Below, in pieces: positions 53,438 through 62,729 of a stretch of DNA of 64,000 nt. The notes under the pieces were generated by a model. The model saw only the letters and a program-made list of their open reading frames with translations. It did no database searches and was not told the DNA's origin. Where the stretch lies: assembly GCA_023412215.1 (NCBI GenBank), contig JAEYNX010000025.1, positions 248,001 through 312,000 on the forward strand, read 5' to 3'. The translations under genes and the position numbers were made by a program. The stretch's first letter is position 1. Every line of letters starts with the position of its first letter. The stretch is from Bacillota bacterium. GTDB taxonomy: Bacteria; Bacillota; Clostridia; Oscillospirales; Ruminococcaceae.

Positions 53438-54388
53438 TTACTCTATTGAGCCGGTTTCCATAACCGTATTCACTTGCTCAAAACTTTGTACTGCGGAGGT
53501 GGGGCCAATCTGCGATACACAAAGTGCGGAGGTGGCGGTGCCGAACTGGCAGCACTTGCGAATATCCCAGCCCTTCAGCAGTCCGGCGATGAAGCCGGAC
53601 ATAAAGTTATCGCCCGCGCCCGTGGTGTCTACCACCTTGCTGGGGATAACCGGCAGATAGAATTCCGTCTCGGCGTTGCGCACGTAACAGCCCTTCGAGC
53701 CGAGCTTTACGCCCACGTTTTTCGCGCCGCAGTCTAAGAAAACCTGTGCAATCTTCCCGGGCTCCGTTTCGCCGCTGATCGCCGACGCTTCATCAAAGCT
53801 TGGGAAGAAGTAATCGGTATAGGCAAGCGTTTCGCGGATGCCGGCGAGGCCGATGCCCATTAAGTCCGCCTTGGTGTCCGCCACGGTGGTAACGCCCTTT
53901 TCCCTCGCCGCTTTGAAGAACGCCGTAGCGCCCTTGCCGTCAAACGAGGGCAGGCCGAACATACCGCCGATGGTGGCTACCTTGGCTCCCGACAGCATCG
54001 AAAGGTCGATATCATCAAAACAAAAATCAAAGATGCAGCCCTTGTGTGAGCAGAAATGGCGCTGCCCGTCGGGCTTGATCATCATCGCGCACACACTGGT
54101 GGCCTTCACCTTATCCACAGCGATACCGGAAAGATCGATGTCCCTGCCGTGCTTCTTTAAAAGCTCCAGCATGATAACGCCGAAATCGTCGTCGCCGCGG
54201 CGGGAAAGCAGGGCGGTTTTAAACCCGAGCCGGGAGATGATGATCGCCTGATTGGCGGCATCACCGCCCGGTAACAGGGTAATCGGTGAAACAGGGCTGA
54301 GATCACGGGTAAAAATAGATTCGTCCACGGGGAATACCGGGAAGTTTACGACGTTTAATCCGACGCAGACTACATCAACCTTACTCAT
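53438..54388 (-). CDS. PfkB-family carbohydrate kinase
   Basis: A 316-residue ribokinase-type kinase. It has the N-terminal GGDAANQAIIISRLG sugar-binding motif and the C-terminal VDTTGAGDNFMSGFIAGLL, whose Asp is the catalytic base and whose GAGD forms the anion hole. Family members phosphorylate fructose, ribose, 2-keto-3-deoxygluconate, 5-keto-2-deoxygluconate (IolC) and others; the substrate here is unknown but is likely the ketose made by the upstream isomerase. AAAGGATGTAGCAAGA precedes the ATG. Repeat copy B lies between it and the isomerase gene. Confidence 0.9.
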   Translation of the reverse strand: MSKVDVVCVGLNVVNFPVFPVDESIFTRDLSPVSPITLLPGGDAANQAIIISRLGFKTALLSRRGDDDFGVIMLELLKKHGRDIDLSGIAVDKVKATSVCAMMIKPDGQRHFCSHKGCIFDFCFDDIDLSMLSGAKVATIGGMFGLPSFDGKGATAFFKAAREKGVTTVADTKADLMGIGLAGIRETLAYTDYFFPSFDEASAISGETEPGKIAQVFLDCGAKNVGVKLGSKGCYVRNAETEFYLPVIPSKVVDTTGAGDNFMSGFIAGLLKGWDIRKCCQFGTATSALCVSQIGPTSAVQSFEQVNTVMETGSIE

Positions 54389-54405
54389 TCTTGCTACATC
54401 CTTTT

Positions 54406-54586
54406 ATACTAAATTCCATTTGAAACAGGGATAAATCCCCGTTTCAAACACGCCGTTAAAAAACGGCGTGAGCGGCTTTTAGCCGCCGGATTGTCGTTTA
54501 ATACGCTTTCTGCAACAACGCAAAGCATTGTTGCCCCCGCCTTCGGCGGGTTTTAAAAAGCGATTTTATCGCTTTTTAAAGAAGAA
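54406..54586. repeat. Dispersed palindromic repeat, copy B
   Basis: About 181 bp with five consecutive hairpins: GAAACAGGGAT/ATCCCCGTTTC, ACGCCGTT/AACGGCGT, CGGCTtttAGCCG, CCCGCCttcgGGCGGG and AAAAAGCGAT/ATCGCTTTTT. It matches copy A (39618-39780) over nearly its whole length except for the first hairpin, which A lacks. It interrupts the sugar operon between the isomerase and kinase genes. Confidence 0.85.
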
Positions 54587-54592
54587 TTCATA

Positions 54593-55996
54593 TTATACGC
54601 CGAGGCTTAAGGGGTGTTCTTCCATTGCGTCCAAGGTCACGCCGGGCATGTACTTGGTTGCCTCGGCAAGAACACGCGCAAAGTTGCCGTGAAGGCCGGT
54701 GAGATGGTGGATATACGGCCCAAAGATGAGCTTCTCTTCCCAACGGTCCCAGTTGTCGGTTTCAAACCAAACATAGGTGCTCTCGGTTTCGGGGCCTTCG
54801 GTGCTCTTGCCCTCGCCAACGAGAAGCTTGTACTCGTCGCCTACGCCGTCAAAACGGCAAACGGTGATGGGGCCGTCCTTAATGCGCCACTGGCCCTTGC
54901 CGATCTCGTTTACAAAGCCGGCTACGCCGGGAGCCTTAAGGGCGTGCGGGAACGGGCCGCAGTGCCACAGCAGCTCGGCATTGTTGTTCTCGGGGTGACG
55001 GATGGTAACGTCCGCGAAGAAGGTGATCTGGCGGCCAAGGTCGGCTGCCTGCAGCAGGATGGAGGAGATAGCGCCGAGCACGTCGGTCTCACAGGAAACC
55101 GGCAGGCCCTGAGCGGTCAGCTCGCCGTTTACAAAGCAGGGACGGATGCCGACGGTCTGCGGGAAGAGTGTCCAGCACTCGCTGGCAACCGCGTAGCAGT
55201 CGTTGATCTCCGCAAGGGTGCGGATAACGTCTATTAAAGCAACAACGCGCTTCACGTCGAGTTCCTTCATTCTGGAGCAGTCTACGCGCGTGGTGAGCTC
55301 TTTGATCTTCTCCTGGAACTCGGGGGTATTCGCCTCGATCATCTCGTTCATGCGGTTTACAACCTCGTAGAAAGGCTGCGGCACAACCTCTACGCCGAAC
55401 TTGTTGAAGAGCTCGCTCTCGTTGTACATAACACTGAAGAAAGGACGGGGACGGTTACCGATCTGCAGGATGCGCATCTTCTTGCGGAAGGCCTGCACAA
55501 CGCTGATGGTCTGCAAAAACTCTACAAAGCCCTTGGAGAAGCGCTCGTCGTCGAGGTTGCAGTTTACGATGTAGCTGTAAGGGGTCTTGGAACGGAGTAA
55601 GCCCTTGCTGGTGGCGAACAGGCCGCACTGGGTGTCCTGCAGGCGGATCTTGCCGGGAACGGGCTTTACATCGCGGGGGCCCCAGAGCAGTACGGGAACC
55701 TTTAACTGCTTGGCAACGCGGATGGCAACCTCTTCTGTACCAAAGTTGCAGTGTGCCAAAAAGATACCGTCAACATCGTTGGCCTTCATCTTGGCAACAA
55801 CCTTATCTATATCGTCAAGGTTATAAATCAACCCGTTGGGTGCAAGGTCATTACAATCCACGATCTCTACCATGGGGGGAACCAGCTCATGGATCTTCTT
55901 TTCAACAGCAAATTTTGTGTCGATGGGTACCTGCATATCGAATACATTGCGCTTGATCGGTATGTATCCGAGTTTTACCTTGTTTTCCTTGTACAT
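54593..55996 (-). CDS. L-fucose/L-arabinose isomerase-like enzyme
   Basis: A 467-residue protein of the fucose isomerase superfamily, which turns aldoses into ketoses with Mn2+. Likely metal ligands are E273 in ASECWTLFP, D305 in SCETDVLGAI and a His in the HHLTGLHG loop (430-431). The N-terminal domain has IFLAHCNFGTEEVA. It is shorter than FucI (~590) and near AraA length, but the sequence is unlike both, so the substrate is open: an unusual aldose or a modified sugar. AGGAGATGTTATC precedes the ATG. It lies after the aldolase gene and upstream of the kinase gene. Confidence 0.85.
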   Translation of the reverse strand: MYKENKVKLGYIPIKRNVFDMQVPIDTKFAVEKKIHELVPPMVEIVDCNDLAPNGLIYNLDDIDKVVAKMKANDVDGIFLAHCNFGTEEVAIRVAKQLKVPVLLWGPRDVKPVPGKIRLQDTQCGLFATSKGLLRSKTPYSYIVNCNLDDERFSKGFVEFLQTISVVQAFRKKMRILQIGNRPRPFFSVMYNESELFNKFGVEVVPQPFYEVVNRMNEMIEANTPEFQEKIKELTTRVDCSRMKELDVKRVVALIDVIRTLAEINDCYAVASECWTLFPQTVGIRPCFVNGELTAQGLPVSCETDVLGAISSILLQAADLGRQITFFADVTIRHPENNNAELLWHCGPFPHALKAPGVAGFVNEIGKGQWRIKDGPITVCRFDGVGDEYKLLVGEGKSTEGPETESTYVWFETDNWDRWEEKLIFGPYIHHLTGLHGNFARVLAEATKYMPGVTLDAMEEHPLSLGV

Positions 55997-56083
55997 GATA
56001 ACATCTCCTGTTATTATTAAAGGCTACCCGAAGCTGAAAGCCTATCGTTTGTCGGCTTCCGGCTTCGGGAAATTCCTTAAAAG

Positions 56084-56920
56084 TTATTGCCTTGCGCTTG
56101 CGAATAAGAGCATATGATCGCGAACGACCTTCTGCACAACCGCGGTAAGGTCTCTCGTGTAGTCTAGGTATGCACCGTACTCTGTGAAGTGGGCCTTGTT
56201 AAAGTCCTTTGCCGCCTCGTCCATCGCGGTATAGATGTTTACCTTGTTGATACCGCAGCGGATGGCCTTTACAAAGTCGGCGTTGCTGATGCCGGAGCCG
56301 CCGTGAAGCACAAGGCCGCAATCAACCTTGGAACGGATGGCTTCCAAGCGGTCGAAGTCAAGCTTCGGCACGCCCTTATACTGCCCATGCTGGTTGCCGA
56401 TGGCGATTGCCAGCGCGTCTACCCCTGTGCGCTTTACAAAGTCGGCTGCCTGTTCGGGCTTGGTAAAGCCGTCTTCGCTGACCGCGTCAACGCCTACACG
56501 GCCTACATAGCCAAGCTCGCCTTCTACAGACACGCCCATTGCGTGTGCAATCTTTACGATCTCTGCGGTCATTTCAACGTTCTCCTCGTAAGGGCGGGAG
56601 GAACCGTCGAACATAACCGAGGAAAAGCCCGCCTTCAGGGCAAGCATAACGCCCTCAAAGCTCTTGCCGTGGTCGAGGTGGATGGCAACGGGGGCCTTTG
56701 CCTTCTCAATCATCTTTTTGCAGGCCAAGCTCATGCACTCAGCCGAATAATAATTGAGAATAAAGCGCTCGGGCATACCGAACATGACTGGCAGCTCGGT
56801 CTCCTGAGAGGCGTTAAAAATAGCCTGAGCAAATTCAAGGTTTACGATATTGAACATACCCACACCAACGGTGTGCTTACGGGAATATTCAACCAATTCC
56901 GTTAATGTTGCAGGAAGCAT
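56084..56920 (-). CDS. Class II (zinc) aldolase of the fructose-bisphosphate/tagatose-bisphosphate type
   Basis: A 278-residue TIM barrel. Zinc ligands are in AIHLDHGKSFE (His after the catalytic Asp), GELGYVG (Glu), AIGNQHGQYKG and VLHGGSG; the phosphate site is HGGSGISNADF and NIYTAMDEA. Such enzymes split ketose phosphates into dihydroxyacetone phosphate and an aldehyde (FbaA, GatY, IolJ). In this operon the aldehyde could go to the semialdehyde dehydrogenase. GGAGAATAATCG precedes the ATG. Confidence 0.9.
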   Translation of the reverse strand: MLPATLTELVEYSRKHTVGVGMFNIVNLEFAQAIFNASQETELPVMFGMPERFILNYYSAECMSLACKKMIEKAKAPVAIHLDHGKSFEGVMLALKAGFSSVMFDGSSRPYEENVEMTAEIVKIAHAMGVSVEGELGYVGRVGVDAVSEDGFTKPEQAADFVKRTGVDALAIAIGNQHGQYKGVPKLDFDRLEAIRSKVDCGLVLHGGSGISNADFVKAIRCGINKVNIYTAMDEAAKDFNKAHFTEYGAYLDYTRDLTAVVQKVVRDHMLLFASARQ

Positions 56921-56952
56921 CGATTATTCTCCTTCATCCTTAAACTATCTAT

Positions 56953-58314
56953 TTACTGTGCAGAGACTACGTAGCTGGAAAGGGATCTGCCGGGGAGCGC
57001 AACCTCTGCGGTGCTGCCGTTAAGCCTTAAGAACACGTCCTTCTGATCCTTGGTGCAGTTTAATACCACCACCACGATCTCACCGTTCGGGTTCTGGAAT
57101 GCGGTTGTCTTAACGCCTTCGCTGAACGTGCTGTTGCCGATGCGAACCGCGCCGCGCTTTACAAACTTGCTGAAATGTGCCACGGAATAGTAGGTCGGCT
57201 CTATGCTCACGCTGTCGGTCTCGGGGTTTACAACGATCTGCGCCTTGCAGCCGCGCTCACGGTCGTGGAAAGGACCGCCTTCTTCGTCTACGATCATGTT
57301 CCAGTCTACCGAAGCGGCCATGTAGTGGTTGAAGTTGTTGATGATCTCGGAGGCGTAAATCTCTACGCCGTTCCAGCTGCTGTGCGGGCCGGGTGCGGTC
57401 TCGCCGCGCGCTCCGCCGAGGCAGAACTCCGACATAACCAGCGGCTTATCCGGGAAGGCTTCGTGCGCCATGTCAAGGCCGGTGTAATGGTCGCCGGAAT
57501 ACCAATGGAAGGCGATGCCCCAGATATCCTCTTTGGCGCCCGGCACCTTAAAGGAATCGCGTGCACGGTCGTATACGCGCTCCTTATTGTGGTCCCAGAT
57601 CATGATTTTTACGTCGCCTAAGCCGGCTTTTTCAAGCTCGGGCTTTAAATATTTATGTGCAAACAGGGCCTCTTCCTCTGCGGTATACTCGCAGCTCTCC
57701 CATGTCTGCCATGCCTTCGCCTCGTTCTGCACGGTCAGGCCAAAGAATTCGATGCCCTCTTTTTTGTATTCGGTGAGGTACTTTGCGAAATACTTTGCCC
57801 ATGTGCCGTAGTACTCGTCTAAGAGGCGCCCGCCGTGGCAGATATCGTTGTTGCTCTTCATCCATGCGGGAGGGCTCCAGGGAGAGGCGAAAAGGCATAA
57901 GCCGTCAGCGGTCTCTAACGCCGCCTTAATGTAAGGAATAATGTATTTGCGGTCGCGGTCAACCGAGAAGGTTTTAAGCTCTTTGTCGTTTTCTTCAACA
58001 TAGGTATAGTGGTCGAGAGAGAAATCGCAGGAATGGATGTGGGTACGGCAGAAGTTGTAGCCGAGGCCCTTCTCCGGGTTAAAGTAAGCGTCGATAATCT
58101 CGCGCTTGCTCTTTTCACTCATCTTGGAGAAGTTGTATGCCGATGTCTCAGTAAATGCGCCGCCGAAACCGATAATCTCCTGATAACGCACCTCGGGGAA
58201 GATATTGATCACCATATTTTCGGTCTCAACATCCTTCTTAAACGACACATCCTGCTGCGGCGCCAACATCTTGGCGGCACCTTCTTGGCTCAGAAAAACC
58301 TTTGCTTTTTGCAT
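56953..58314 (-). CDS. Cytosolic GH30 beta-glycosidase (glucosylceramidase-like)
   Basis: A 453-residue GH30 enzyme: a TIM barrel plus a C-terminal beta-sandwich (VVVVLNCTKDQKDVFLRLNG). Signature IIGFGGAFTETSAYNF, SPWSPPAWMKSN, the acid/base Glu in TVQNEAKAWQTWESC and the nucleophile Glu in VMSEFCLGG. Known GH30 activities are beta-glucosidase, glucosylceramidase, beta-xylosidase and beta-1,6-glucanase. There is no signal peptide, so it should cut a small glycoside after import by the adjacent ABC system. AAAGGAG lies 8 nt before the ATG. Confidence 0.9.
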   Translation of the reverse strand: MQKAKVFLSQEGAAKMLAPQQDVSFKKDVETENMVINIFPEVRYQEIIGFGGAFTETSAYNFSKMSEKSKREIIDAYFNPEKGLGYNFCRTHIHSCDFSLDHYTYVEENDKELKTFSVDRDRKYIIPYIKAALETADGLCLFASPWSPPAWMKSNNDICHGGRLLDEYYGTWAKYFAKYLTEYKKEGIEFFGLTVQNEAKAWQTWESCEYTAEEEALFAHKYLKPELEKAGLGDVKIMIWDHNKERVYDRARDSFKVPGAKEDIWGIAFHWYSGDHYTGLDMAHEAFPDKPLVMSEFCLGGARGETAPGPHSSWNGVEIYASEIINNFNHYMAASVDWNMIVDEEGGPFHDRERGCKAQIVVNPETDSVSIEPTYYSVAHFSKFVKRGAVRIGNSTFSEGVKTTAFQNPNGEIVVVVLNCTKDQKDVFLRLNGSTAEVALPGRSLSSYVVSAQ

Positions 58315-58357
58315 CACGGAAACTCCTTTCGGATTTTGTTTTTACCTGTCAGTTTAC

Positions 58358-59164
58358 TCAGCTTAACGCTTCCTTAACAAAGGAAACGACTTCTTTGTAC
58401 TTTAAATCGTCCATTTTAAGCCCGGGGAAATAGGCCTCGAAGCTGAAGGTCCCGTCATATGCAAGGTTGCGAAGGATCGTAAAAATATGCTGCAGGTTCT
58501 TCGCATCATAAATATCCGGCATATGTCTTCCGAGCGTGCAGGCAAAATGAATATGACCAATCCACGCCCCGTTTTGAGCGATCAATTCTTCCCGCTCTCC
58601 GCTCAGCGCAAAATGGTAGTAGTCAAATATACTTTTAACATTGGGGCGGCTAAGGCGCTTTGCAAGCGCAGTGCTTTCCTCAAACGTATTGATAATATTG
58701 CATTCCAACCGATTCAGATGCTCTATCTCTATCTCTATCCCATTCTTCTCCGCAACGTCTGCTATAAAGCACAAGCGGTTGAAGATCTGCTCTTTCGCAG
58801 TTTCCATTGAAAAATCCGACGGGACGGTGCGCGCTCCCGCGCTGCCGAAAACCACCTTGCCCACGCCAAGTAAGGAAGCTCTTGCCAAAGCTTTTTTGAC
58901 ATAGCTTTCAAAAATATCTTGCTGAAATTCGTTCCCTACAAGGCGTACACCGGGCGGGAAAAAGTTGTTGCAGGTAGGACACGGCAGAGAGTCGGTAGAG
59001 AGGGACTGAACCAGTGCCTCAAACCGCGCATCGTCATACCGCATCAATCTATCAAGGGAAAGCTCGATATATTCAAGGCCGAGCTGCTTGCAATAAGGAA
59101 TTTGGTTAAGCCCCAAATCATCGGCATCGGTGGTATTCATGTTTGTGCATATTCCCAACTGCAT
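58358..59164 (-). CDS. Sugar phosphate isomerase/epimerase-like TIM-barrel protein
   Basis: A 268-residue AP-endonuclease-2-type TIM barrel. Strands carry YIELSLDRL, VVFGSAGAR, EIEIEHLNR, SIFDYYHFAL, IGHIHFACTLGRH and FSFEAYFPG; Glu, Asp, His and Glu among these form the metal site. The family includes tagatose/psicose epimerases, inosose dehydratase and hydroxypyruvate isomerase. It lies between the permease and GH30 genes, so it should act on the imported sugar. GAGGAATTACT precedes the ATG. Confidence 0.8.
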   Translation of the reverse strand: MQLGICTNMNTTDADDLGLNQIPYCKQLGLEYIELSLDRLMRYDDARFEALVQSLSTDSLPCPTCNNFFPPGVRLVGNEFQQDIFESYVKKALARASLLGVGKVVFGSAGARTVPSDFSMETAKEQIFNRLCFIADVAEKNGIEIEIEHLNRLECNIINTFEESTALAKRLSRPNVKSIFDYYHFALSGEREELIAQNGAWIGHIHFACTLGRHMPDIYDAKNLQHIFTILRNLAYDGTFSFEAYFPGLKMDDLKYKEVVSFVKEALS

Positions 59165-59219
59165 AGTAATTCCTCATTAACAAGTAATATGTGTGGATAG
59201 TAAGTGCAAAATGGCCGTA

Positions 59220-60086
59220 TCAGCCCTTTACCGCACCCAGGGTCAAACCGCCGACGATATGTTTCTGCAGAACGTTTAAGAACAGCAGTACAGGAATGAT
59301 CATGAGCACGGAAGCGGCCATGATTAAGCCCCAGTCGGTGTTGTTTTCCTGCATGTAGTTATGCAGGCCGATAGGCATGGTACGGTGTTCGTCCTTTTTA
59401 ACCAGCAGCAATGCGATAAGGAACTCGTTCCAGCAGTTGTTAAATGCAAGGATAGCTGCGGAAGCGATACCCGGTTTCGCCACCGGTATAACCAGACGGA
59501 AGATAACCTGCATACGGTTGCAGCCGTCGATGCGGCCCGCTTCCTCCATATCGTACGGCACGCCCTCAATAAAGCTCTGCATCATCATAAGGCTCATGGG
59601 GAGCTGGAACGCAGGATAAGCCAAAAGCAGGGTGTACCATTTGTTGGTGATGCCCATGCTGTTGAAGGTGAGGAACAGCGGAATGATCATCTGCAGGGTG
59701 GGGAACATCTGCACCATTAAAATAAAGGTGGTGAACAGTCTGATGCCGCGAACCTTGCCGTTGAAACGAGCCATTGCGTAGCCGCCGAGGATCGCCAAGG
59801 CAACCGAGGTTATAGCGGTGCCTGCCGCAGAAACAAAGCTGTTTTTAAAATAGTTCAGTACGCGGATATCGCTTAATACCTCTTTGTAGAACCCCAGCGA
59901 CCATTCGTCCGGGAGGATACCTCTGGTAGTATAAAGCGTTGCCTCAGAACGGAAAGAGGTACCCAGCATGGCAATAAGCGGCAGCATGGAGATAGCCAGC
60001 ATGAGAGTAAGGACGATATACGGTGAAAGACCGAGGATTTTGTGCAGCGTCTTGTATGTCTTGTCGTGTGCAACGGTTGTACTCAT
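59220..60086 (-). CDS. Carbohydrate ABC transporter permease (MalG type)
   Basis: A 288-residue inner-membrane permease with six helices. The ATPase-contact EAA loop reads EEAGRIDGCNRMQVIFRLVI with PVAKPGIASAAI, and the C-terminus MALG-like signature GLTLGAVKG closes it. It pairs with the upstream MalF-type protein. No ATPase gene is in the cluster; carbohydrate uptake systems of this type often use a shared MsmX-like ATPase encoded elsewhere. Confidence 0.93.
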   Translation of the reverse strand: MSTTVAHDKTYKTLHKILGLSPYIVLTLMLAISMLPLIAMLGTSFRSEATLYTTRGILPDEWSLGFYKEVLSDIRVLNYFKNSFVSAAGTAITSVALAILGGYAMARFNGKVRGIRLFTTFILMVQMFPTLQMIIPLFLTFNSMGITNKWYTLLLAYPAFQLPMSLMMMQSFIEGVPYDMEEAGRIDGCNRMQVIFRLVIPVAKPGIASAAILAFNNCWNEFLIALLLVKKDEHRTMPIGLHNYMQENNTDWGLIMAASVLMIIPVLLFLNVLQKHIVGGLTLGAVKG

Positions 60087-60098
60087 TATCCTTACCCC

Positions 60099-60986
60099 CT
60101 ATTTCTTGCGATTAAGCATTCTAAAGTAGATCGTTGTAACAATCAGCATAAACACCAGCATCAATGTTGCCATCGAAGATGCGTAGCCCATTGTCATACG
60201 AGAGAAGGCCGCGTAGTAAGCCTGAATAGACAATACGTAGGTAGCCTGATTCGGGCCGCCCGAAGTAAGCAGGAAGATCGAATCGAAGCTGTTGAATGTC
60301 CAGATAAACATCAGCGTGGTGCACATACCGGTTACGCCGCGCAGCTGAGGCCAGGTTACATGTCTGAATACCTGCCATACGTTTGCGCCGTCAATACGCG
60401 CCGCTTCTTTGATGTCTTCCGAAACGTTCTGTAAACCAGCAAGAAGAACCAGCGCCATAAACGGATAGTTCTTCCATGCATTTACCATGATAACGGTAAT
60501 CTGCGCCGCTGTCGGGGTAGAAAGGAAGGCTATCGGTTGAGAAGCGAGGCCCAGAGATTGAAGCATTATGTTGATGATACCTACCTGATCGTTTAAAGCG
60601 TAACGCCAGATGTAAGCCGCTACCACTGCGGGAATTACCCAAGGAATCATGAGGAATGTGCGGAAGATACCGCGCCCTCTAATATTCATATTCATCAGCA
60701 GGGCAACGATCATACCTAAAAGGTAGCTGATGATTACCGTGCCAAGGGTGTAAACGATTGTAAAAAGCGCAGTGCTCCAGTAGGATTGATCGGTGAACAG
60801 ATTGATATAATTTTCAATACCCACAAATTGCGTGGGTCTATCCGCTATCAGGCGCCTGTTGGTGAAGCTGAGGCCGATACCTTGAAGCATTGGCCATAAT
60901 CTGATGGACAAAAGCACTAAGCCAGCCGGCAGAAGAAGCATCCAAGCAAAAAATCGATCACTTTGCGCGAATCTCTTCAACTTCAT
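60099..60986 (-). CDS. Carbohydrate ABC transporter permease (MalF/UgpA type)
   Basis: A 295-residue permease with six helices. The EAA motif is KEAARIDGANVWQVFRHVTW with PQLRGVTG. AAGGAGGAACATTGA precedes the ATG. It follows the binding-protein gene across a terminator hairpin and is 12 bp before the second permease gene. Confidence 0.93.
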   Translation of the reverse strand: MKLKRFAQSDRFFAWMLLLPAGLVLLSIRLWPMLQGIGLSFTNRRLIADRPTQFVGIENYINLFTDQSYWSTALFTIVYTLGTVIISYLLGMIVALLMNMNIRGRGIFRTFLMIPWVIPAVVAAYIWRYALNDQVGIINIMLQSLGLASQPIAFLSTPTAAQITVIMVNAWKNYPFMALVLLAGLQNVSEDIKEAARIDGANVWQVFRHVTWPQLRGVTGMCTTLMFIWTFNSFDSIFLLTSGGPNQATYVLSIQAYYAAFSRMTMGYASSMATLMLVFMLIVTTIYFRMLNRKK

Positions 60987-61006
60987 TCAATGTTCCTCCT
61001 TACCTT

Positions 61007-61042
61007 AAAAAAATTCGGGGCTACGGCCACAGTCGTAGCCCC
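61007..61042 (-). terminator. Terminator/attenuator between the binding-protein and permease genes
   Basis: A perfect 9-bp GC-rich stem (61017-61025 with 61034-61042), followed in the minus direction by GAATTTTTTTAAGG. It should stop many transcripts after the binding-protein gene, giving more of that protein than of the permeases. Confidence 0.85.
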
Positions 61043-61093
61043 GGAAGATGTACTACTTCAAATAGGGAACGATATTGCGTTTACTGACTTAGA

Positions 61094-62497
61094 TTATTTA
61101 CCACCGAAATCAGCCATCAGCTTGGTAGCGTCATCCTGTTTCTGCTGGAGAAGCTTCTCAGCGGAATCGTTTGTGGTAAGAATAGCCTGAGACAGTGCAG
61201 ACCACCAACGCTCAGCGTCGAAGGAGTTCTGGGTGAGCCAGCTGGTGATGTTGGGAGCGGGGTAAACAAGGGTTTTAACCTGTGTGATGTAGTTGTTATC
61301 GATGAAGGCACGGGTGAAGGGGTCAGAGAGGTTTCCCTTGAAGCTAGGATCATTGAGCCAATCCTGACGAGCAGGCAGACCGCCCATACCGGCGTCTTTA
61401 TTACCCCATACAGCGATCTGGTTCTCAGCCCACCACTTCATGGCAGCCTTGGTAGCTTCGGGGTTCTTAGACTGGCTGTAAGCCATGAGCGCGTTGATGG
61501 CAGCTGAATAACCGTTGTTGCCGTTAGCGGAAGGGCCTGCAGGGATGGGGAGCAGTGCCCACTTGGAGTCGCCGCCGTTAGCGCCAACCTGGGTACCAAA
61601 GTTACCGCCCATGCCAAGAACCATAGCAACCTTGTCCTGGGTAGCGAGCTGGATTACCTCGGTGTTGGTGTAAGCGCTCATGCCTTCGGGCATTAAGCCT
61701 TCAGAATTGAGCTTTTTGATGAAGTTTACAGCCTCAACGTTCTTGGGGTTGGTCCAGTCGGGAGCCGTGCCGTCCGCAGACCATACGCCGCTGCCGTTCA
61801 TAGCAAACCAAAGCATGAACAGTACGTTACCGTCAGAACCTTCGCAAGGATAAGCTAAGCCGTAAACGCCCTTAGATTTATCGGTAAACTGCTTGGCAGC
61901 CGCATATAACTCGTCCCAGGTCTTGGGAGCGGCGATACCTGCTGCATCGAACCAGTCTTTACGATAAAGCATGAAACGGGGGTCTACGTTAAAAGGAATA
62001 CCAACCTGAGCGTCGCCAACCTTAAAGTAGTTGATAAGGTTGATGTCGTATTTGTCAAGTGTGCCGTCTGCTTTCCACTCGTCAATGATCGAAGAAACGT
62101 CCATGATCTCGTTCATTGCGTAGAACTGGAAGCTCTGGTAGCCGCCGCCGGTGCTGAAGTCAGGACCTTCGCCTGCAGCGATAGCGGTTGTAAATGTCTC
62201 GTAGCGGTTTGCCCACGGAATGCCCTGATACTCAATGGTGATGTTGGGAAGATCCTTGGAGATAGTAGCCGCGTGCTCGCCAGCAATCTTAAAGTAGTTG
62301 TCGCCGCCGCCCTGCATATCCCAGAACTTAACAGTTGCGGGCTCGCCTACGGGTGCTTCAGAACTTGCAGCGTCGCTGCTGGCGGGTGCAGAACTTTCCG
62401 CTGCCGAAGGTGTCTCAGTGCCGCTGCCGCAAGCAGCCAGAGATACTAACATCTGAGCCGCGAGAAGCACGCTAAGAATTACCTTGAATCGTGACAT
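61094..62497 (-). CDS. Sugar-binding lipoprotein of the island's ABC importer
   Basis: 467 residues: signal peptide with lipobox LAAC (about residue 23), a Ser/Ala-rich linker, then a family 1 sugar-binding domain starting ATVKFWDMQGGGDNYF. Many surface Trp/Tyr residues suit a carbohydrate ligand. The ATG at 62497 has GGAGG 8 nt upstream; an upstream in-frame ATG at 62542 lies before that site. First gene of the operon, facing the divergent transketolase genes across 547 bp. Confidence 0.92.
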   Translation of the reverse strand: MSRFKVILSVLLAAQMLVSLAACGSGTETPSAAESSAPASSDAASSEAPVGEPATVKFWDMQGGGDNYFKIAGEHAATISKDLPNITIEYQGIPWANRYETFTTAIAAGEGPDFSTGGGYQSFQFYAMNEIMDVSSIIDEWKADGTLDKYDINLINYFKVGDAQVGIPFNVDPRFMLYRKDWFDAAGIAAPKTWDELYAAAKQFTDKSKGVYGLAYPCEGSDGNVLFMLWFAMNGSGVWSADGTAPDWTNPKNVEAVNFIKKLNSEGLMPEGMSAYTNTEVIQLATQDKVAMVLGMGGNFGTQVGANGGDSKWALLPIPAGPSANGNNGYSAAINALMAYSQSKNPEATKAAMKWWAENQIAVWGNKDAGMGGLPARQDWLNDPSFKGNLSDPFTRAFIDNNYITQVKTLVYPAPNITSWLTQNSFDAERWWSALSQAILTTNDSAEKLLQQKQDDATKLMADFGGK

Positions 62498-62709
62498 GAT
62501 TTCATCCTCCACTTTCTTAATTTCCTTGGGGTTATATTTCATATTTTAGAGAACCACCGGTTTGCTAATGATCCCTAAAACATGATAACAAAAACAAAAC
62601 AACCGCTTTAACGTACAGATTAAGGATGTCCATTGAATATGTACATATGAGTATGTCATATAAAATGCGTAATTGACGGGAACAGTGCCATGTACGTTAA
62701 GCAGTTTAT

Positions 62710-62729
62710 TTACTATATTAATATAGTAA
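62710..62729. promoter_or_regulatory. Perfect 20-bp palindrome, candidate operator
   Basis: TTACTATATTAATATAGTAA is fully self-complementary and sits between the two divergent promoters. The binding protein is unknown. Confidence 0.5.

Noticed and set aside
48021..59164. myo-Inositol catabolic operon
   Set aside because: The kinase, aldolase and MMSDH-like enzymes fit, but inositol dehydrogenase, IolD and IolB are absent, and isomerase, transketolase and GH30 genes are unexplained.
48021..62497. Sulfoquinovose degradation by the sulfo-transketolase route
   Set aside because: Isomerase, transketolase and RpiB-like genes fit, but there is no GH31 sulfoquinovosidase, no sulfonate exporter and no short-chain sulfoaldehyde reductase, and a kinase and aldolase are extra. 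Kept only as one of several options.
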